Origin: an uncultured Collinsella sp. | GTDB taxonomy: Bacteria; Actinomycetota; Coriobacteriia; Coriobacteriales; Coriobacteriaceae | Reading direction: 5' to 3' | Assembly (NCBI GenBank): GCA_902494545.1 | Contig: CABUTP010000106.1 | Location: forward strand, 1-5,785 | Length of the DNA stretch: 5,785 nt | Shown here: one piece after another, positions 1 through 3,327 of the stretch | Position numbering within the stretch: the stretch's first letter is position 1 | Layout: every line of letters begins with the position of its first letter | Position numbers and translations under genes: made by a program | The notes under the pieces: model-generated | What the model saw: the letters and a program-made list of their open reading frames with translations, nothing else | The model's database searches: none | Told to the model about the DNA's origin: nothing

Positions 1-929
1 AGACCCACAAAGGCACCGCCGCAGATGAACAGGATGTTCGTCGTGTCGATCTGCAGCAGCTCCTGCTGGGGATGCTTGCGGCCGCCGGTGGGCGGAACGC
101 TTGCCACCGTGCCCTCAAGGATCTTAAGCAGCGCCTGCTGAACGCCCTCGCCCGAGACATCACGGGTGATGGAAAGGTTCTCGGCCTTGCGGGCAATCTT
201 GTCAATCTCGTCAACGTAGATAATGCCAACCTGCGCGCGCTCGATGTCGCCGTCGGCGGCATTGATGAGCTTGAGCAGGATGTTCTCCACGTCCTCGCCC
301 ACGTAACCGGCCTCGGTGAGCGCGGTGGCGTCGGCGATGGCAAACGGCACCTCGAGGATACGCGCGAGCGTCTGGGCGAGCAGGGTCTTACCGGTACCGG
401 TAGGACCAAGCAGCAGGATGTTGGACTTGGCGAGCTCTACCTCATCCATATCGTCGTCGAACTGCGAGCCCATGCCGTCGTCAAAGGCAGACACCGCGAC
501 ACCGCCCTCGATCACGCGGCGGTAGTGGTTGTACACGGCCACCGACATGGCGCGCTTGGCGTCCTCCTGACCCATAACATAGGCCGAAAGCTCGTCATAG
601 ATCTCGTGCGGCGTCGGCACGTGCGTGATGACCTGGCGGTCGTCCTCGAGCTCAAAGCCCTCGGCCTCGGGGTCCACGGCGGGCTGGGATGCAGCCTGGC
701 CGTGGTCGTTGAGGAAGCCCGGCAGCTTGCCGTTGCGGGCGGCGTCCATAAAGTCCGAAGCCAGCGACTCCTCCAGAATCTCGGAACAGGCGGCGACGCA
801 CTCGTCACAGATAAATATGTTGGTCGGACCCTTTACGAGGCGACGAACCTGGCCCTGCTCTTTTCCGCAGAAGGAGCAGCGGATGGGGTTGCCGTTCTCG
901 TCGAAACCGTCCTGCATGTTACCGGCCAT
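1..929 (-). CDS. clpX: ATP-dependent Clp protease ATP-binding subunit ClpX (C-terminus beyond the window)
   Basis: ClpX is the cytoplasmic AAA+ unfoldase that recognises tagged or native substrates, unfolds them with ATP and threads them into ClpP. The first 309 residues are visible. An N-terminal zinc-binding domain has Cys18, Cys21, Cys41 and Cys44. A long acidic linker leads to the conserved PTPHEI start of the AAA+ module at residue 105. Walker A GPTGTGKT is at 175-182, the GYVG pore loop at 208-211 (Tyr209), Walker B IIYVDEID ends with Asp240-Glu241 in its acidic pair, and the RKH substrate loop is at 284-286. The frame leaves the window just after GGAFVG, so the ClpP-docking IGF loop, sensor 2 and C-terminus are not seen. 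Compared with my recollection of E. coli ClpX, the linker is about 35 residues longer and a second acidic insertion of about 16 residues lies at 141-164. The ATG at 929-927 follows the clpP stop by one base and has a GAAGGA ribosome binding site, so translational coupling to clpP is likely. Identity is secure. Confidence 0.97.
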   Translation of the reverse strand, partial: MAGNMQDGFDENGNPIRCSFCGKEQGQVRRLVKGPTNIFICDECVAACSEILEESLASDFMDAARNGKLPGFLNDHGQAASQPAVDPEAEGFELEDDRQVITHVPTPHEIYDELSAYVMGQEDAKRAMSVAVYNHYRRVIEGGVAVSAFDDGMGSQFDDDMDEVELAKSNILLLGPTGTGKTLLAQTLARILEVPFAIADATALTEAGYVGEDVENILLKLINAADGDIERAQVGIIYVDEIDKIARKAENLSITRDVSGEGVQQALLKILEGTVASVPPTGGRKHPQQELLQIDTTNILFICGGAFVG

Positions 930-930
930 C

Positions 931-1551
931 CTAGGCGTCCTTCGCGGCAAGATCGCGCGAGGTGACGATACGGTCGATCAGGCCGTAGTCGAGGGCCTCG
1001 GCAGCGGTCAGGTAGTTGTCGCGCTCGGTATCGGCCTGGACCTTCTCGATCGGCTGGCCCGAGGCATCGGACAGGATCTGGTTGAGCTCGCGGCGGGTCT
1101 TCTTGATCTCCTCGGCAACGATCTCGATCTCGGTCTGCTGGCCCTGGGCACCGCCGCTGGGCTGGTGAATCATGACCTTGGAGTGCGGCAGGCAGAAGCG
1201 CTTGCCCTTGGCGCCGGCCGAAAGCAGTACGGCGGCCATAGACGCGGCCATGCCCACGCAGATGGTGGAAACCTGCGGCTTAATGAAGTTCATGGTGTCC
1301 AGAATCGCCAGGCCGGAGTAGACCTCGCCACCGGGCGAATTGATGTAGAGCGAGATATCCTTCTCGGCATCCTGGCTCTCAAGATGCAGCAGCTGGGCAA
1401 CGACCAGGTTGGCGCTGACGGAGTTGATCTCCTCGCCCAAGAAGATGATGCGGTCGTTGAGCAGGCGCGAATAGATATCGTAGCTGCGCTCGCCGCGCGG
1501 CGTCTGCTCGATAACGTATGGCACGAGGGCGGAATCGAACTTGGCGATCAT
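931..1551 (-). CDS. clpP: ATP-dependent Clp protease proteolytic subunit ClpP
   Basis: ClpP is the serine protease that forms a double heptameric barrel in the cytoplasm and degrades chains delivered by ClpX or other Clp ATPases. With the start chosen here it has 206 residues, the usual family length. The catalytic triad is visible as Ser104 in GMAASMAA, His129 in VMIHQPSGG and Asp178 in TERDNYL; the spacings of 25 and 49 residues match E. coli ClpP. The INSPGG oxyanion-hole segment and the EQTPRGERSYDIYSRLL N-terminal stretch are also typical. The frame is open from an upstream ATG at 1563-1561, which would add MEMR. I prefer the ATG at 1551-1549 because it has GGAG six bases upstream, whereas the first ATG has only a weak AAGAGA. 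It lies downstream of tig and one base before clpX. Many actinobacteria carry clpP1 and clpP2 in tandem here; this locus has only one. Function is secure; the exact start is less so. Confidence 0.97.
   Translation of the reverse strand: MIAKFDSALVPYVIEQTPRGERSYDIYSRLLNDRIIFLGEEINSVSANLVVAQLLHLESQDAEKDISLYINSPGGEVYSGLAILDTMNFIKPQVSTICVGMAASMAAVLLSAGAKGKRFCLPHSKVMIHQPSGGAQGQQTEIEIVAEEIKKTRRELNQILSDASGQPIEKVQADTERDNYLTAAEALDYGLIDRIVTSRDLAAKDA
938..943 (-). promoter_or_regulatory. Ribosome binding site of clpX, inside the end of clpP
   Basis: GAAGGA on the minus strand lies 8 bases before the clpX ATG and within the last codons of clpP. It supports the chosen clpX start and suggests that clpX is translated from the clpP message without a separate promoter. 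Confidence 0.7.
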
Positions 1552-1557
1552 ACGCAT

Positions 1558-1561
1558 CTCC
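1558..1561 (-). promoter_or_regulatory. Ribosome binding site that decides the clpP start
   Basis: GGAG on the minus strand lies six bases before the ATG at 1551-1549 and overlaps the alternative upstream ATG at 1563-1561. Its spacing favours the shorter ClpP beginning MIAKFDSALVP. Confidence 0.5.
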
Positions 1562-1596
1562 ATTTCTCTTACGGACCAATAGTGGTTCTAGACAAA

Positions 1597-1637
1597 CGTA
1601 CGGTGCCCGCATGCTATGCATTGGCTGGCACCGTACG
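1597..1637 (-). terminator. Perfect 11-bp inverted repeat between tig and clpP (terminator or leader hairpin)
   Basis: The arms CGTACGGTGCC (1627-1637 as read on the minus strand) and GGCACCGTACG (1597-1607) are perfectly complementary around a 19-base loop, which itself contains a small ATGC/GCAT stem. The minus strand continues as TTTGTC, a short, poor U tract, so this may be a weak intrinsic terminator or attenuator for tig. It lies 77 bases after the tig stop and 45 bases before the preferred clpP start. Only 45 bases remain after it, which leaves little room for a separate clpP promoter. It could therefore instead be a structure in the clpP leader RNA or an operator. Confidence 0.4.
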
Positions 1638-1642
1638 AAGCA

Positions 1643-1661
1643 ACCGGATAACCGGTGTATA
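1643..1661 (-). promoter_or_regulatory. Possible clpP promoter -10 element with adjoining 14-bp dyad
   Basis: On the minus strand TATACA (1661-1656) resembles a -10 hexamer and is immediately followed by the dyad ACCGGTTATCCGGT (1656-1643), the place where a repressor operator would overlap the transcription start. No convincing -35 is seen 16-18 bases upstream. I recognise no CtsR, HspR or CIRCE operator in the gap. If transcription began near 1649, the clpP leader would be about 100 bases and would include the 11-bp hairpin. The call is weak. Confidence 0.25.
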
Positions 1662-1713
1662 ACTTTACCCCATCACGGGCGCACACATGCGCTCGCGGGC
1701 AAGGTGGCGAGAA

Positions 1714-3015
1714 TTACTCGGCGTCCTTGGCGGTCTCGTCGACCTCGGTCACCTTGGCGTTCTCGACCAGGTGGTCGACGGCCTTGGAGCGACGGATGGA
1801 CTCACGGACGGCAGGCATGCGGCCATCGGCGATGAACTCGGCCTTGGAAGCCTCGACGTCCTTGACGCCGGCCTTCTCGAACTCGGCGTTGATATCGTCC
1901 TCGGTGACCTCGATCTTGAGCTCACGCGCGAGGGCGTCGAGAGCCAGGGACTCACGGGCAACGTCGTTGGCCTGCTTGTGCAGGTCGCCGATGAACTGCT
2001 CCATGGTCAGACCGGAAGCGGGCAGCCAGGTGTCCAGGGTCATGCCGCGGGCAGCGAGGTTGGACAGGAAGTTCTGGCCAAGCTCCTCAAAGACGGACTG
2101 CTCGTAGTCGGCGTCCATCTCGTCGAGCTGCAGGCGCTCGGCGAGAGCGGAGACGCAACGGTTCTCCTTCTCGGCCGGCAGGCGGGAAGCCTTGTCCTGC
2201 TCGATCTCGATCTTGATGGCGTCGCGCATAGCGTCGATGCTGTCGAAACCAAAGTCGGACTTGACGAGCTCGTCGGTGAGCTCGGGGGTGTTGCGGACCT
2301 TGATGCCCTTGACGGTGACCTCGACGGTGTGGGTCTCGGCCTCCTCGCCCTCCTCGACCTCGTCGGTCCAGGTGACGGTCTTGACGTCGTCAACGTTGGC
2401 ACCGATCAGGGCCTCGTTGAACTCCTTGGGGTTGCTGTCGCTACCGGCGATGAGCATACGGCCCTCGGCGGCGAAGTTGTCGGCGTTCTCGACGGCCTTG
2501 AGGTCGACGGTCACGTAGTCGTCAGCCTCGACGGCGCGACCCTCGACGTCCTCGAAGGTGGCACGGTAGTTGAGGAGCATCTCGACCTGGTTGTTGATCT
2601 CGGACTCGGTGACCTCCGCGGGAGGCATCTCAATCTCGACGGCGTCGAAGGAGGAGAGCTCAGCGGCAGGACGCAGGGAGAACTCGACGGTGTAGGTGTA
2701 GTCCTCGTGATCCTTGGCGAGGTCGAGCTCCTTGTAGTCACCGTTCTTGGTGGGGACGATGTCCAGCTCGTTGAGGACGACGGGCTCGTTGGCGGCGATC
2801 AGGTCGTTGGTGGCCTGAGCGAGGGTAGCCTCGGCGCCAAGAGCAGAGTCGATGACCGGACGGGGAGCCTTGCCAGCGCGGAAGCCCGGGAAGCGGTACT
2901 TCTTGGCGGTGTCCTTGTAGGCCTTCTTGATCGCGGCGTCGACGTCGGCGGCCGGGATGGTGACCGTAGCGGTGAGCTTGGCGTCCTTGACGTCAGAAGC
3001 GGTGATGTTCAACAC
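1714..3015 (-). CDS. tig: Trigger factor (ribosome-associated chaperone, FKBP-type PPIase family)
   Basis: Trigger factor binds at the ribosome exit tunnel through ribosomal protein L23 and shelters nascent chains. The protein has 433 residues from the GTG at 3015, against 432 in E. coli. The N-terminal ribosome-binding domain carries the signature PGFRAGKAP at about residues 43-51. An FKBP-like domain lies at roughly 165-245, and the helical C-terminal chaperone domain follows the conserved NTPELTDELV segment near 242. The FKBP part is unusual: where many members have an IPGF-type string, residues 185-206 read GRMLIAGSDS then NPKEFNEALIGA, followed by an acidic stretch, so isomerase activity may be weak or lost. 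The start is uncertain. AGGAGG lies 3 bases before GTG 3015-3013 and 6 bases before TTG 3012-3010, while an upstream ATG at 3027-3025 overlaps AGGAGG and lacks a good site of its own. It sits between tRNA-Leu and clpP in a protein quality-control cluster. Confidence 0.96.
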   Translation of the reverse strand: MLNITASDVKDAKLTATVTIPAADVDAAIKKAYKDTAKKYRFPGFRAGKAPRPVIDSALGAEATLAQATNDLIAANEPVVLNELDIVPTKNGDYKELDLAKDHEDYTYTVEFSLRPAAELSSFDAVEIEMPPAEVTESEINNQVEMLLNYRATFEDVEGRAVEADDYVTVDLKAVENADNFAAEGRMLIAGSDSNPKEFNEALIGANVDDVKTVTWTDEVEEGEEAETHTVEVTVKGIKVRNTPELTDELVKSDFGFDSIDAMRDAIKIEIEQDKASRLPAEKENRCVSALAERLQLDEMDADYEQSVFEELGQNFLSNLAARGMTLDTWLPASGLTMEQFIGDLHKQANDVARESLALDALARELKIEVTEDDINAEFEKAGVKDVEASKAEFIADGRMPAVRESIRRSKAVDHLVENAKVTEVDETAKDAE

Positions 3016-3018
3016 GTT

Positions 3019-3024
3019 CCTCCT
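3019..3024 (-). promoter_or_regulatory. Ribosome binding site of tig
   Basis: A full AGGAGG lies on the minus strand just before the GTG (3 bases) and TTG (6 bases) candidates. Because it overlaps the codons after the ATG at 3027-3025, it argues against that ATG or the farther upstream ATG at 3069-3067 as the start. Confidence 0.75.
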
Positions 3025-3036
3025 CATACTGCCCAG

Positions 3037-3066
3037 CTTATCTGAGGTGCTGGTACCTTTATGCAA
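3037..3066 (-). promoter_or_regulatory. Possible tig promoter
   Basis: On the minus strand TTGCAT (3066-3061) and GATAAG (3042-3037) are separated by 18 bases and could be -35 and -10 elements, giving a leader of about 15 bases that ends at the strong AGGAGG. Matches to consensus are only three and four of six, so the support is weak. The position just after the tRNA terminator-like hairpin is what makes it worth listing. Confidence 0.25.
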
Positions 3067-3095
3067 CAAAGAGTCGCGACGGCGGGAGCCGACGC
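3065..3095 (-). terminator. Likely intrinsic terminator of tRNA-Leu
   Basis: On the minus strand GCGTCGGC (3095-3088), loop TCCC and GCCGTCGC (3083-3076) form an 8-bp stem with one T-T mismatch. The sequence continues GACTCTTTGTT, a moderately U-rich tail. It begins 9 bases after the tRNA CCA end, the usual place for a tRNA terminator. Confidence 0.5.
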
Positions 3096-3103
3096 AAGTG
3101 CGT

Positions 3104-3187
3104 TGGTGCGGGCGAAAGGACTCGAACCTTCACGGGAATCCCACCAGAACCTAAATCTGGCGCGTCTACCAATTCCGCCACGCCCGC
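3104..3187 (-). tRNA. tRNA-Leu, anticodon UAG, with encoded CCA
   Basis: The minus strand folds as a class II tRNA. The acceptor arms GCGGGCG (3187-3181) and CGCCCGC (3114-3108) pair perfectly. The D arm includes GGTAGA, and the anticodon stem CCAGA/TCTGG encloses the loop TTTAGGT. The anticodon is TAG (3153-3151), which reads CUA and CUG leucine codons. The long variable arm (TGGGATTCCCG region) is typical of tRNA-Leu. The T arm has GAAGG/CCTTT stems around TTCGAGT, and the discriminator is A (3107). CCA is encoded at 3106-3104. The total is 84 bases with CCA. It stands alone between the hydroxylase terminator and tig, in the same direction as both. Confidence 0.96.
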
Positions 3188-3206
3188 ATGAGCGCACAGA
3201 CTAGGA

Positions 3207-3215
3207 ATGATAGCA
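3207..3215 (-). promoter_or_regulatory. Extended -10 promoter element for tRNA-Leu
   Basis: The minus strand reads TGCTATCAT: a TATCAT hexamer with five of six consensus bases, preceded by the TGn extension. Transcription would begin near 3200, about 12 bases before the mature tRNA 5' end. No good -35 hexamer is seen at 16-18 bases spacing, which fits an extended -10 promoter. Confidence 0.5.
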
Positions 3216-3274
3216 GATACGAACGACAAGCGCACGCACACGTTTTACAGGCTCACGACCTCACCACGAGCGCG

Positions 3275-3298
3275 AAAGGCGGGGCGAGTTGCCCCGTC
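3275..3298 (-). terminator. Likely terminator after the molybdenum hydroxylase gene
   Basis: On the minus strand GACGGGGC (3298-3291), loop AACTC and GCCCCGCC (3285-3278) pair with one mismatch, followed by TTT and then GC-rich sequence. It lies 29 bases after the stop codon of the hydroxylase gene and before the tRNA promoter. The U tract is short, so termination strength is uncertain. Confidence 0.5.
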
Positions 3299-3327
3299 CC
3301 GCCCATTACGACTTGTTCGCTGACCCG

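Noticed and set aside
72..1662. Plus-strand open frames opposite clpX and clpP
   Set aside because: They are antisense shadows of two conserved genes whose catalytic motifs are all visible on the minus strand.
1658..1663. TATAAC on the plus strand as an outward promoter between clpP and tig
   Set aside because: It has no -35 partner and would only transcribe antisense to tig; the match is likely by chance.
1679..1692. A GCGCA/TGCGC mini-hairpin just after the tig stop
   Set aside because: A 5-bp stem with no U tract is too weak to call a terminator.
1564..1713. A CIRCE, CtsR or HspR heat-shock operator upstream of clpP
   Set aside because: I looked for the TTAGCACTC/GAGTGCTAA, GGTCAAA-repeat and CTTGAGT/ACTCAAG patterns and found none; the dyads present have different sequences.
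1687..3045. A 452-codon open frame on the plus strand opposite tig
   Set aside because: It has the same cause: a repetitive Leu/Val/Gly/Asp translation with no recognisable domain, antisense to an unmistakable trigger factor.
3059..3241. A 60-codon minus-strand open frame over the tRNA
   Set aside because: It runs straight through tRNA-Leu and has no ribosome binding site; the tRNA explains the sequence.
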